From positions 1 to 64,000 of the forward strand of contig NW_026870431.1 of NCBI RefSeq assembly GCF_963576545.1: DNA of 64,000 nt, in the 5' to 3' direction. The notes beneath the pieces were generated by a model. The model had not been told where the DNA came from, searched no databases, and saw only the letters and a program-made list of their open reading frames with translations. This stretch comes from Limanda limanda. Lineage: Eukaryota > Chordata > Actinopteri > Pleuronectiformes > Pleuronectidae. How positions within the stretch are numbered: position 1 is the first letter of the stretch; every line of letters starts with the position of its first letter. Shown one piece after another: positions 49,353 to 62,821 of the stretch. The position numbers and the translations under genes were made by a program.

Positions 49353-51100
49353 GATATTCTTGAATAACTTTTTTTGTGAAGGTCGGAGAGACTTGGAAAG
49401 TGGTTGCATCTGGACTAATTTGGGTCCTGCGGATCGATTGGTACCATCCCCGAGCTTGTACGACCTTCGGAAGAGGTCGACCGACGAAATTCCCCCAAAT
49501 CTGAGGAGATATTCTTGAATAACTTTTTTTGTGAAGGTCGGAGAGACTTGCAAGTAGGCTCTACCCCCACTAAATGGGGTAGCGCGCATTGATCGGTACC
49601 ATCCTTGAGCTTCTCCGACTTTCGGAAGGGTTAGGGTTAGGGTTAGGGATGAAAGCACATAGGAGAAAGAGATATTCTTGAATAACTTTTTTTGTGAAGG
49701 TCGGAGAGACTTGCAAGTAGGCTCTACCCCCACTAAATGGGGTAGCGCGCATCGATCGGTACCATCCTTGAGCTTCTCCGACTTTCGGAAGGGTTAGGGT
49801 TAGGGTTAGGGATGAAAGCACATTGGAGAAAGAGATATTCTTGAATAACTTTTTTTGTGAAGGTCGGAGAGACTTGCAAGTAGGCTCTACCCCCACTAAA
49901 TGGGGTAACGCGCATCGATCGGTACCATCCTTGAGCTTCTCCGACTTTCGGAAGGGTTAGGGTTAGGGTTAGGGATGAAAGCACATAGGAGAAAGAGATA
50001 TTCTTGAATAACTTTTTTTGTGAAGGTCGGAGAGACTTGCAAGTAGGCTCTACCCCCACTAAATGGGGTAGCGCACATCGATCGGTACCATCCTTGAGCT
50101 TCTCCGACTTTCGGAAGGGTTAGGGTTAGGGTTAGGGATGAAAGCACATAGGAGAAAGAGATATTCTTGAATAACGTTTTTTGTGAAGGTCGGAGAGACT
50201 TGCAAGTAGGCTCTACCCCCACTAAATGGGGTTGCGCGCATCGATCGGTACCATCCTTGAGCTTCTCCGACTTTCGGAAGGGTTAGGGTTAGGGTTAGGG
50301 ATGAAAGCACATAGGAGAAAGAGATATTCTTGAATAACTTTTTTTGTGAAGGTCGGAGAGACTTGGAAAGTGGTTGCATCTGGACTAATTTGGGTCCTGC
50401 GGATCGATTGGTACCATCCCCGAGCTTGTACGACCTTCGGAAGAGGTCGACCGACGAAATTCCCCCAAATCTGAGGAGATATTCTTGAATAACTTTTTTT
50501 GTGAAGGTCGGAGAGACTTGCAAGTAGGCTCTACCCCCACTAAATGGGGTAGCGCGCATTGATCGGTACCATCCTTGAGCTTCTCCGACTTTCGGAAGGG
50601 TTAGGGTTAGGGTTAGGGATGAAAGCACATAGGAGAAAGAGATATTCTTGAATAACTTTTTTTGTGAAGGTCGGAGAGACTTGCAAGTAGGCTCTACCCC
50701 CACTAAATGGGGTAGCGCGCATCGATCGGTACCATCCTTGAGCTTCTCCGACTTTCGGAAGGGTTAGGGTTAGGGTTAGGGATGAAAGCACATTGGAGAA
50801 AGAGATATTCTTGAATAACTTTTTTTGTGAAGGTCGGAGAGACTTGCAAGTAGGCTCTACCCCCACTAAATGGGGTAGCGCGCATCGATCGGTACCATCC
50901 TTGAGCTTCTCCGACTTTCGGAAGGGTTAGGGTTAGGGTTAGGGATGAAAGCACATAGGAGAAAGAGATATTCTTGAATAACTTTTTTTGTGAAGGTCGG
51001 AGAGACTTGCAAGTAGGCTCTACCCCCACTAAATGGGGTAGCGCACATCGATCGGTACCATCCTTGAGCTTCTCCGACTTTCGGAAGGGTTAGGGTTAGG
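49353..51100 (+). repeat. Segmental duplication, left copy (offset 6407 bp)
   Basis: Monomer order and private variants match 55760 to about 57507. Shared markers are GCATTGATCGG, CACATTGGAG and GGGTAACGCGC (49908 and 56315). The match ends near 51090, where this copy has a short A and the other a long A. Confidence 0.88.
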
Positions 51101-54100
51101 GATGAAAGCACATAGGAGAAAGAGATATTCTTGAATAACTTTTTTTGTGAAGGTCGGAGAGACTTGCAGGTAGGCTCTACCCCCACTAAATGGGGTTGCG
51201 CGCATCGATCGGTACCATCCTTGAGCTTCTCCGACTTTCGGAAGGGTTAGGGTTAGGGTTAGGGATGAAAGCACATAGGAGAAAGAGATATTCTTGAATA
51301 ACTTTTTTTGTGAAGGTCGGAGAGACTTGGAAAGTGGTTGCATCTGGACTAATTTGGGTCCTGCGGATCGATTGGTACCATCCCCGAGCTTGTACGACCT
51401 TCGGAAGAGGTCGACCGACGAAATTCCCCCAAATCTGAGGAGATATTCTTGAATAACTTTTTTTGTGAAGGTCGGAAAGACTTGCAAGTAGGCTCTACCC
51501 CCACTAAATGGGGTAGCGCGCATCGATCGGTACCATCCTTGAGCTTCTCCGACTTTCGGAAGGGTTAGGGTTAGGGATGAAAGCACATAGGAGAAAGAGA
51601 TATTCTTGAATAACTTTTTTTGTGAAGGTCGGAGAGACTTGCAAGTAGGCTCTACCCCCACTAAATGGGGTTGCGCGCATCGATCGGTACCATCCTTGAG
51701 CTTCTCCGACTTTCGGAAGGGTTAGGGTTAGGGTTAGGGATGAAAGCACATAGGAGAAAGAGATATTCTTGAATAACTTTTTTTGTGAAGGTCGGAGAGA
51801 CTTGGAAAGTGGTTGCATCTGGACTAATTTGGGTCCTGCGGATCGATTGGTACCATCCCCGAGCTTGTACGACCTTCGGAAGAGGTCGACCGACGAAATT
51901 CCCCCAAATCTGAGGAGATATTCTTGAATAACTTTTTTTGTGAAGGTCGGAGAGACTTGCAAGTAGGCTCTACCCCCACTAAATGGGGTAGCGCGCATTG
52001 ATCGGTACCATCCTTGAGCTTCTCCGACTTTCGGAAGGGTTAGGGTTAGGGTTAGGGATGAAAGCACATAGGAGAAAGAGATATTCTTGAATAACTTTTT
52101 TTGTGAAGGTCGGAGAGACTTGCAAGTAGGCTCTACCCCCACTAAATGGGGTAGCGCGCATCGATCGGTACCATCCTTGAGCTTCTCCGACTTTCGGAAG
52201 GGTTAGGGTTAGGGTTAGGGATGAAAGCACATTGGAGAAAGAGATATTCTTGAATAACTTTTTTTGTGAAGGTCGGAGAGACTTGCAAGTAGGCTCTACC
52301 CCCACTAAATGGGGTAGCGCGCATCGATCGGTACCATCCTTGAGCTTCTCCGACTTTCGGAAGGGTTAGGGTTAGGGTTAGGGATGAAAGCACATAGGAG
52401 AAAGAGATATTCTTGAATAACTTTTTTTGTGAAGGTCGGAGAGACTTGCAAGTAGGCTCTACCCCCACTAAATGGGGTAGCGCACATCGATCGGTACCAT
52501 CCTTGAGCTTCTCCGACTTTCGGAAGGGTTAGGGTTAGGGTTAGGGATGAAAGCACATAGGAGAAAGAGATATTCTTGAATAACTTTTTTTGTGAAGGTC
52601 GGAGAGACTTGCAGGTAGGCTCTACCCCCACTAAATGGGGTTGCGCGCATCGATCGGTACCATCCTTGAGCTTCTCCGACTTTCGGAAGGGTTAGGGTTA
52701 GGGTTAGGGATGAAAGCACATAGGAGAAAGAGATATTCTTGAATAACTTTTTTTGTGAAGGTCGGAGAGACTTGGAAAGTGGTTGCATCTGGACTAATTT
52801 GGGTCCTGCGGATCGATTGGTACCATCCCCGAGCTTGTACGACCTTCGGAAGAGGTCGACCGACGAAATTCCCCCAAATCTGAGGAGATATTCTTGAATA
52901 ACTTTTTTTGTGAAGGTCGGAAAGACTTGCAAGTAGGCTCTACCCCCACTAAATGGGGTAGCGCGCATCGATCGGTACCATCCTTGAGCTTCTCCGACTT
53001 TCGGAAGGGTTAGGGTTAGGGATGAAAGCACATAGGAGAAAGAGATATTCTTGAATAACTTTTTTTGTGAAGGTCGGAGAGACTTGCAAGTAGGCTCTAC
53101 CCCCACTAAATGGGGTAGCGCGCATCGATCGGTACCATCCTTGAGCTTCTCCGACTTTCGGAAGGGTTAGGGTTAGGGTTAGGGATGAAAGCACATAGGA
53201 GAAAGAGATATTCTTGAATAACTTTTTTTGTGAAGGTCGGAGAGACTTGCAAGTAGGCTCTACCCCCACTAAATGGGGTAGCGCGCATCGATCGGTACCA
53301 TCCTTGAGCTTCTCCGACTTTCGGAAGGGTTAGGGTTAGGGTTAGGGATGAAAGCACATAGGAGAAAGAGATATTCTTGAATAACGTTTTTTGTGAAGGT
53401 CGGAGAGACTTGCAAGTAGGCTCTACCCCCACTAAATGGGGTAGCGCGCATCGATCGGTACCATCCTTGAGCTTCTCCGACTTTCGGAAGGGTTAGGGTT
53501 AGGGATGAAAGCACATAGGAGAAAGAGATATTCTTGAATAACTTTTTTTGTGAAGGTCGGAGAGACTTGGAAAGTGGTTGCATCTGGACTAATTTGGGTC
53601 CTGCGGATCGATTGGTACCATCCCCGAGCTTGTACGACCTTCGGAAGAGGTCGACCGACGAAATTCCCCCAAATCTGAGGAGATATTCTTGAATAACTTT
53701 TTTTGTGAAGGTCGGAGAGACTTGCAAGTAGGCTCTACCCCCACTAAATGGGGTAGCGCGCATCGATCGGTACCATCCTTGAGCTTCTCCGACTTTCGGA
53801 AGGGTTAGGGTTAGGGTTAGGGATGAAAGCACATAGGAGAAAGAGATATTCTTGAATAACTTTTTTTGTGAAGGTCGGAGAGACTTGCAAGTAGGCTCTA
53901 CCCCCACTAAATGGGGTAGCGCGCATCGATCGGTACCATCCTTGAGCTTCTCCGACTTTCGGAAGGGTTAGGGTTAGGGTTAGGGATGAAAGCACATAGG
54001 AGAAAGAGATATTCTTGAATAACTTTTTTTGTGAAGGTCGGAGAGACTTGCAAGTAGGCTCTACCCCCACTAAATGGGGTAGCGCGCATCGATCGGTACC

Positions 54101-55759
54101 ATCCTTGAGCTTCTCCGACTTTCGGAAGGGTTAGGGTTAGGGTTAGGGATGAAAGCACATAGGAGAAAGAGATATTCTTGAATAACGTTTTTTGTGAAGG
54201 TCGGAGAGACTTGCAAGTAGGCTCTACCCCCACTAAATGGGGTAGCGCGCATCGATCGGTACCATCCTTGAGCTTCTCCGACTTTCGGAAGGGTTAGGGT
54301 TAGGGATGAAAGCACATAGGAGAAAGAGATATTCTTGAATAACTTTTTTTGTGAAGGTCGGAGAGACTTGGAAAGTGGTTGCATCTGGACTAATTTGGGT
54401 CCTGCGGATCGATTGGTACCATCCCCGAGCTTGTACGACCTTCGGAAGAGGTCGACCGACGAAATTCCCCCAAATCTGAGGAGATATTCTTGAATAACTT
54501 TTTTTGTGAAGGTCGGAGAGACTTGCAAGTAGGCTCTACCCCCACTAAATGGGGTAGCACGCATTGATCGGTACCATCCTTGAGCTTCTCCGACTTTCGG
54601 AAGGGTTAGGGTTAGGGTTAGGGATGAAAGCACATAGGAGAAAGAGATATTCTTGAATAACTTTTTTTGTGAAGGTCGGAGAGACTTGCAAGTAGGCTCT
54701 ACCCCCACTAAATGGGGTAGCGCGCATCGATCGGTACCATCGTTGAGCTTCTCCGACTTTCGGAAGGGTTAGGGTTAGGGTTAGGGATGAAAGCACATAG
54801 GAGAAAGAGATATTCTTGAATAACTTTTTTGTGAAGGTCGGAGAGACTTGGAAAGTGGTTGCATCTGGACTAATTTGGGTCCTGCGGATCGATTGGTACC
54901 ATCCCCGAGCTTGTACGACCTTCGGAAGAGGTCGACCGACGAAATTCCCCCAAATCTGAGGAGATATTCTTGAATAACTTTTTTTGTGAAGGTCGGAAAG
55001 ACTTGCAAGTAGGCTCTACCCCCACTAAATGGGGTAGCGCGCATCGATCGGTACCATCCTTGAGCTTCTCCGACTTTCGGAAGGGTTAGGGTTAGGGATG
55101 AAAGCACATAGGAGAAAGAGATATTCTTGAATAACTTTTTTTGTGAAGGTCGGAGAGACTTGCAAGTAGGCTCTACCCCCACTAAATGGGGTAGCGCGCA
55201 TCGATCGGTACCATCCTTGAGCTTCTCCGACTTTTGGAAGGGTTAGGGTTAGGGTTAGGGATGAAAGCACATAGGAGAAAGAGATATTCTTGAATAAATT
55301 TTTTTGTGAAGGTCGGAGAGACTTGCAAGTAGGCTTTACCCCCACTAAATGGGGTAGCGCGCATCGATCGGTACCATCCTTGAGCTTCTCCGACTTTCGG
55401 AAGGGTTAGGGTTAGGGTTAGGGATGAAAGCACATAGGAGAAAGAGATATTCTTGAATAACTTTTTTTGTGAAGGTCGGAGAGACTTGCAAGTAGGCTCT
55501 ACCCCCACTAAATGGGGTAGCGCGCATCGATCGGTACCATCCTTGAGCTTCTCCGACTTTCGGAAGGGTTAGGGTTAGGGATGAAAGCACATAGGAGAAA
55601 GAGATATTCTTGAATAACGTTTTTTGTGAAGGTCGGAGAGACTTGCAAGTAGGCTCTACCCCCACTAAATGGGGTAGCGCGCATCGATCGGTACCATCCT
55701 TGAGCTTCTCCGACTTTCGGAAGGGTTAGGGTTAGGGATGAAAGCACATAGGAGAAAGA
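51101..55759 (+). repeat. Variant nonamers and mixed satellite
   Basis: Contains further units marked by CACATTGGAG (near 52231), GCATTGATCGG (near 51997) and CTTGCAGGTAGG (near 51169 and 52612). The last part resembles the 1439-bp nonamers. Odd single copies include AATAAATTTTTTTG near 55296 and AGGCTTTACC near 55332. No unique sequence is present. Confidence 0.82.
54809..54962 (+). repeat. B monomer with shortened T tract (154 bp)
   Basis: The T7 tract of the shared box is T6 with the preceding C intact, a 1-bp deletion. This is the only length change in that tract among the complete monomers, which otherwise vary only by substitution there. Confidence 0.9.
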
Positions 55760-57507
55760 GATATTCTTGAATAACTTTTTTTGTGAAGGTCGGAGAGACT
55801 TGGAAAGTGGTTGCATCTGGACTAATTTGGGTCCTGCGGATCGATTGGTACCATCCCCGAGCTTGTACGACCTTCGGAAGAGGTCGACCGACGAAATTCC
55901 CCCAAATCTGAGGAGATATTCTTGAATAACTTTTTTTGTGAAGGTCGGAGAGACTTGCAAGTAGGCTCTACCCCCACTAAATGGGGTAGCGCGCATTGAT
56001 CGGTACCATCCTTGAGCTTCTCCGACTTTCGGAAGGGTTAGGGTTAGGGTTAGGGATGAAAGCACATAGGAGAAAGAGATATTCTTGAATAACTTTTTTT
56101 GTGAAGGTCGGAGAGACTTGCAAGTAGGCTCTACCCCCACTAAATGGGGTAGCGCGCATCGATCGGTACCATCCTTGAGCTTCTCCGACTTTCGGAAGGG
56201 TTAGGGTTAGGGTTAGGGATGAAAGCACATTGGAGAAAGAGATATTCTTGAATAACTTTTTTTGTGAAGGTCGGAGAGACTTGCAAGTAGGCTCTACCCC
56301 CACTAAATGGGGTAACGCGCATCGATCGGTACCATCCTTGAGCTTCTCCGACTTTCGGAAGGGTTAGGGTTAGGGTTAGGGATGAAAGCACATAGGAGAA
56401 AGAGATATTCTTGAATAACTTTTTTTGTGAAGGTCGGAGAGACTTGCAAGTAGGCTCTACCCCCACTAAATGGGGTAGCGCACATCGATCGGTACCATCC
56501 TTGAGCTTCTCCGACTTTCGGAAGGGTTAGGGTTAGGGTTAGGGATGAAAGCACATAGGAGAAAGAGATATTCTTGAATAACGTTTTTTGTGAAGGTCGG
56601 AGAGACTTGCAAGTAGGCTCTACCCCCACTAAATGGGGTTGCGCGCATCGATCGGTACCATCCTTGAGCTTCTCCGACTTTCGGAAGGGTTAGGGTTAGG
56701 GTTAGGGATGAAAGCACATAGGAGAAAGAGATATTCTTGAATAACTTTTTTTGTGAAGGTCGGAGAGACTTGGAAAGTGGTTGCATCTGGACTAATTTGG
56801 GTCCTGCGGATCGATTGGTACCATCCCCGAGCTTGTACGACCTTCGGAAGAGGTCGACCGACGAAATTCCCCCAAATCTGAGGAGATATTCTTGAATAAC
56901 TTTTTTTGTGAAGGTCGGAGAGACTTGCAAGTAGGCTCTACCCCCACTAAATGGGGTAGCGCGCATTGATCGGTACCATCCTTGAGCTTCTCCGACTTTC
57001 GGAAGGGTTAGGGTTAGGGTTAGGGATGAAAGCACATAGGAGAAAGAGATATTCTTGAATAACTTTTTTTGTGAAGGTCGGAGAGACTTGCAAGTAGGCT
57101 CTACCCCCACTAAATGGGGTAGCGCGCATCGATCGGTACCATCCTTGAGCTTCTCCGACTTTCGGAAGGGTTAGGGTTAGGGTTAGGGATGAAAGCACAT
57201 TGGAGAAAGAGATATTCTTGAATAACTTTTTTTGTGAAGGTCGGAGAGACTTGCAAGTAGGCTCTACCCCCACTAAATGGGGTAGCGCGCATCGATCGGT
57301 ACCATCCTTGAGCTTCTCCGACTTTCGGAAGGGTTAGGGTTAGGGTTAGGGATGAAAGCACATAGGAGAAAGAGATATTCTTGAATAACTTTTTTTGTGA
57401 AGGTCGGAGAGACTTGCAAGTAGGCTCTACCCCCACTAAATGGGGTAGCGCACATCGATCGGTACCATCCTTGAGCTTCTCCGACTTTCGGAAGGGTTAG
57501 GGTTAGG
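55760..57507 (+). repeat. Segmental duplication, right copy (offset 6407 bp)
   Basis: Right-hand copy of 49353-51100 with the same private markers. It is followed by a unit in which two B monomers are separated by a single A. Confidence 0.88.
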
Positions 57508-57854
57508 GTTAGGGATGAAAGCACATAGGAGAAAGAGATATTCTTGAATAACTTTTTTTGTGAAGGTCGGAGAGACTTGCAGGTAGGCTCTACCCCCACT
57601 AAATGGGGTTGCGCGCATCGATCGGTACCATCCTTGAGCTTCTCCGACTTTCGGAAGGGTTAGGGTTAGGGTTAGGGATGAAAGCACATAGGAGAAAGAG
57701 ATATTCTTGAATAACTTTTTTTGTGAAGGTCGGAGAGACTTGGAAAGTGGTTGCATCTGGACTAATTTGGGTCCTGCGGATCGATTGGTACCATCCCCGA
57801 GCTTGTACGACCTTCGGAAGAGGTCGACCGACGAAATTCCCCCAAATCTGAGGA

Positions 57855-58017
57855 GATATTCTTGAATAACTTTTTTTGTGAAGGTCGGAAAGACTTGCAA
57901 GTAGGCTCTACCCCCACTAAATGGGGTAGCGCGCATCGATCGGTACCATCCTTGAGCTTCTCCGACTTTCGGAAGGGTTAGGGTTAGGGTTAGGGATGAA
58001 AGCACATAGGAGAAAGA
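57855..58017 (+). repeat. Single A monomer between two B monomers
   Basis: The B monomers at 57700 and 58018 are separated by only one A, the only such case in the window. The A carries the GTCGGAAAGAC allele. Since A plus B is 318 bp, a multiple of three, this arrangement gives the longest chance minus-strand frame in the window. Confidence 0.93.
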
Positions 58018-61000
58018 GATATTCTTGAATAACTTTTTTTGTGAAGGTCGGAGAGACTTGGAAAGTGGTTGCATCTGGACTAATTTGGGTCCTGCGGATC
58101 GATTGGTACCATCCCCGAGCTTGTACGACCTTCGGAAGAGGTCGACCGACGAAATTCCCCCAAATCTGAGGAGATATTCTTGAATAACTTTTTTTGTGAA
58201 GGTCGGAGAGACTTGCAAGTAGGCTCTACCCCCACTAAATGGGGTAGCGCGCATTGATCGGTACCATCCTTGAGCTTCTCCGACTTTCGGAAGGGTTAGG
58301 GTTAGGGTTAGGGATGAAAGCACATAGGAGAAAGAGATATTCTTGAATAACTTTTTTTGTGAAGGTCGGAGAGACTTGCAAGTAGGCTCTACCCCCACTA
58401 AATGGGGTAGCGCGCATCGATCGGTACCATCCTTGAGCTTCTCCGACTTTCGGAAGGGTTAGGGTTAGGGTTAGGGATGAAAGCACATTGGAGAAAGAGA
58501 TATTCTTGAATAACTTTTTTTGTGAAGGTCGGAGAGACTTGCAAGTAGGCTCTACCCCCACTAAATGGGGTAGCGCGCATCGATCGGTACCATCCTTGAG
58601 CTTCTCCGACTTTCGGAAGGGTTAGGGTTAGGGTTAGGGATGAAAGCACATAGGAGAAAGAGATATTCTTGAATAACTTTTTTTGTGAAGGTCGGAGAGA
58701 CTTGCAAGTAGGCTCTACCCCCACTAAATGGGGTAGCGCACATCGATCGGTACCATCCTTGAGCTTCTCCGACTTTCGGAAGGGTTAGGGTTAGGGATGA
58801 AAGCACATAGGAGAAAGAGATATTCTTGAATAACTTTTTTTGTGAAGGTCGGAGAGACTTGCAGGTAGGCTCTACCCCCACTAAATGGGGTTGCGCGCAT
58901 CGATCGGTACCATCCTTGAGCTTCTCCGACTTTCGGAAGGGTTAGGGTTAGGGTTAGGGATGAAAGCACATAGGAGAAAGAGATATTCTTGAATAACTTT
59001 TTTTGTGAAGGTCGGAGAGACTTGGAAAGTGGTTGCATCTGGACTAATTTGGGTCCTGCGGATCGATTGGTACCATCCCCGAGCTTGTACGACCTTCGGA
59101 AGAGGTCGACCGACGAAATTCCCCCAAATCTGAGGAGATATTCTTGAATAACTTTTTTTGTGAAGGTCGGAAAGACTTGCAAGTAGGCTCTACCCCCACT
59201 AAATGGGGTAGCGCGCATCGATCGGTACCATCCTTGAGCTTCTCCGACTTTCGGAAGGGTTAGGGTTAGGGTTAGGGATGAAAGCACATAGGAGAAAGAG
59301 ATATTCTTGAATAACTTTTTTTGTGAAGGTCGGAGAGACTTGCAAGTAGGCTCTACCCCCACTAAATGGGGTAGCGCGCATCGATCGGTACCATCCTTGA
59401 GCTTCTCCGACTTTCGGAAGGGTTAGGGTTAGGGTTAGGGATGAAAGCACATAGGAGAAAGAGATATTCTTGAATAACTTTTTTTGTGAAGGTCGGAGAG
59501 ACTTGCAAGTAGGCTCTACCCCCACTAAATGGGGTAGCGCGCATCGATCGGTACCATCCTTGAGCTTCTCCGACTTTCGGAAGGGTTAGGGTTAGGGTTA
59601 GGGATGAAAGCACATAGGAGAAAGAGATATTCTTGAATAACGTTTTTTGTGAAGGTCGGAGAGACTTGCAAGTAGGCTCTACCCCCACTAAATGGGGTAG
59701 CGCGCATCGATCGGTACCATCCTTGAGCTTCTCCGACTTTCGGAAGGGTTAGGGTTAGGGATGAAAGCACATAGGAGAAAGAGATATTCTTGAATAACTT
59801 TTTTTGTGAAGGTCGGAGAGACTTGGAAAGTGGTTGCATCTGGACTAATTTGGGTCCTGCGGATCGATTGGTACCATCCCCGAGCTTGTACGACCTTCGG
59901 AAGAGGTCGACCGACGAAATTCCCCCAAATCTGAGGAGATATTCTTGAATAACTTTTTTTGTGAAGGTCGGAGAGACTTGCAAGTAGGCTCTACCCCCAC
60001 TAAATGGGGTAGCGCGCATTGATCGGTACCATCCTTGAGCTTCTCCGACTTTCGGAAGGGTTAGGGTTAGGGTTAGGGATGAAAGCACATAGGAGAAAGA
60101 GATATTCTTGAATAACTTTTTTTGTGAAGGTCGGAGAGACTTGCAAGTAGGCTCTACCCCCACTAAATGGGGTAGCGCGCATCGATCGGTACCATCGTTG
60201 AGCTTCTCCGACTTTCGGAAGGGTTAGGGTTAGGGATGAAAGCACATAGGAGAAAGAGATATTCTTGAATAACTTTTTTTGTGAAGGTCGGAGAGACTTG
60301 GAAAGTGGTTGCATCTGGACTAATTTGGGTCCTGCGGATCGATTGGTACCATCCCCGAGCTTGTACGACCTTCGGAAGAGGTCGACCGACGAAATTCCCC
60401 CAAATCTGAGGAGATATTCTTGAATAACTTTTTTTGTGAAGGTCGGAAAGACTTGCAAGTAGGCTCTACCCCCACTAAATGGGGTAGCGCGCATCGATCG
60501 GTACCATCCTTGAGCTTCTCCGACTTTCGGAAGGGTTAGGGTTAGGGATGAAAGCACATAGGAGAAAGAGATATTCTTGAATAACTTTTTTTGTGAAGGT
60601 CGGAGAGACTTGCAAGTAGGCTCTACCCCCACTAAATGGGGTAGCGCGCATCGATCGGTACCATCCTTGAGCTTCTCCGACTTTCGGAAGGGTTAGGGTT
60701 AGGGTTAGGGATGAAAGCACATAGGAGAAAGAGATATTCTTGAATAACTTTTTTTGTGAAGGTCGGAGAGACTTGCAAGTAGGCTCTACCCCCACTAAAT
60801 GGGGTAGCGCGCATCGATCGGTACCATCCTTGAGCTTCTCCGACTTTCGGAAGGGTTAGGGTTAGGGTTAGGGATGAAAGCACATAGGAGAAAGAGATAT
60901 TCTTGAATAACTTTTTTTGTGAAGGTCGGAGAGACTTGCAAGTAGGCTCTACCCCCACTAAATGGGGTAGCGCGCATCGATCGGTACCATCCTTGAGCTT

Positions 61001-61859
61001 CTCCGACTTTCGGAAGGGTTAGGGTTAGGGTTAGGGATGAAAGCACATAGGAGAAAGAGATATTCTTGAATAACGTTTTTTGTGAAGGTCGGAGAGACTT
61101 GCAAGTAGGCTCTACCCCCACTAAATGGGGTAGCGCGCATCGATCGGTACCATCCTTGAGCTTCTCCGACTTTCGGAAGGGTTAGGGTTAGGGATGAAAG
61201 CACATAGGAGAAAGAGATATTCTTGAATAACTTTTTTTGTGAAGGTCGGAGAGACTTGGAAAGTGGTTGCATCTGGACTAATTTGGGTCCTGCGGATCGA
61301 TTGGTACCATCCCCGAGCTTGTACGACCTTCGGAAGAGGTCGACCGACGAAATTCCCCCAAATCTGAGGAGATATTCTTGAATAACTTTTTTTGTGAAGG
61401 TCGGAGAGACTTGCAAGTAGGCTCTACCCCCACTAAATGGGGTAGCGCGCATCGATCAGTACCATCCTTGAGCTTCTCCGACTTTCGGAAGGGTTAGGGT
61501 TAGGGTTAGGGATGAAAGCACATAGGAGAAAGAGATATTCTTGAATAACTTTTTTTGTGAAGGTCGGAGAGACTTGCAAGTAGGCTCTACCCCCACTAAA
61601 TGTGGTAGCGCGCATCGATCGGTACCATCCTTGAGCTTCTCCGACTTTCGGAAGGGTTAGGGTTAGGGTTAGGGATGAAAGCACATAGGAGAAAGAGATA
61701 TTCTTGAATAACTTTTTTTGTGAAGGTCGGAGAGACTTGCAAGTAGGCTCTACCCCCACTAAATGGGGTAGCGCGCATCGATCGGTACCATCCTTGAGCT
61801 TCTCCGACTTTCGGAAGGGTTAGGGTTAGGGTTAGGGATGAAAGCACATAGGAGAAAGA
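58018..61859 (+). repeat. Nonamer-related satellite
   Basis: 58235-58724 repeats 56947-57436 at an offset of 1288 bp, with the GCATTGATCGG and CACATTGGAG markers. From about 59.4 kb the order resembles 53.1-54.5 kb (offset 6256 bp), and 60.5-61.1 kb resembles 48.6-49.3 kb. One A near 61603 has AATGTGG. Only satellite is present. Confidence 0.83.
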
Positions 61860-62821
61860 GATATTCTTGAATAACTTTTTTTGTGAAGGTCGGAGAGACT
61901 TGGAAAGTGGTTGCATCTGGACTAATTTGGGTCCTGCGGATCGATTGGTACCATCCCCGAGCTTGTACGACCTTCGGAAGAGGTCGACCGACGAAATTCC
62001 CCCAAATCTGAGGAGATATTCTTGAATAACTTTTTTTGTGAAGGTCGGAGAGACTTGCAAGTAGGCTCTACCCCCACTAAATGGGGTAGCGCGCATCGAT
62101 CGGTACCATCTTTGAGCTTCTCCGACTTTCGGAAGGGTTAGGGTTAGGGTTAGGGATGAAAGCACATAGGAGAAAGAGATATTCTTGAATAACTTTTTTT
62201 GTGAAGGTCGGAGAGACTTGCAAGTAGGCTCTACCCCCACTAAATGGGGTAGCGCGCATCGATCGGTACCATCCTTGAGCTTCTCCGACTTTCGGAAGGG
62301 TTAGGGTTAGGGTTAGGGATGAAAGCACATAGGAGAAAGAGATATTCTTGAATAACTTTTTTTGTGAAGGTCGGAGAGACTTGGAAAGTGGTTGCATCTG
62401 GACTAATTTGGGTCCTGCGGATCGATTGGTACCATCCCCGAGCTTGTACGACCTTCGGAAGAGGTCGACCGACGAAATTCCCCCAAATCTGAGGAGATAT
62501 TCTTGAATAACTTTTTTTGTGAAGGTCGGAGAGACTTGCAAGTAGGCTCTACCCCCACTAAATGGGGTAGCGCGCATCGATCGGTACCATCTTTGAGCTT
62601 CTCCGACTTTCGGAAGGGTTAGGGTTAGGGTTAGGGATGAAAGCACATAGGAGAAAGAGATATTCTTGAATAACTTTTTTTGTGAAGGTCGGAGAGACTT
62701 GCAAGTAGGCTCTACCCCCACTAAATGGGGTAGCGCGCATCGATCGTTACCATCCTTGAGCTTCTCCGACTTTCGGAAGGGTTAGGGTTAGGGTTAGGGA
62801 TGAAAGCACATAGGAGAAAGA
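61860..62821 (+). repeat. 481-bp trimer duplication (B-A-A, two copies)
   Basis: B monomers at 61860 and 62341. The first A after each B has the private variant ACCATCTTTGAG (near 62106 and 62587), found nowhere else that I noticed. Confidence 0.9.
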
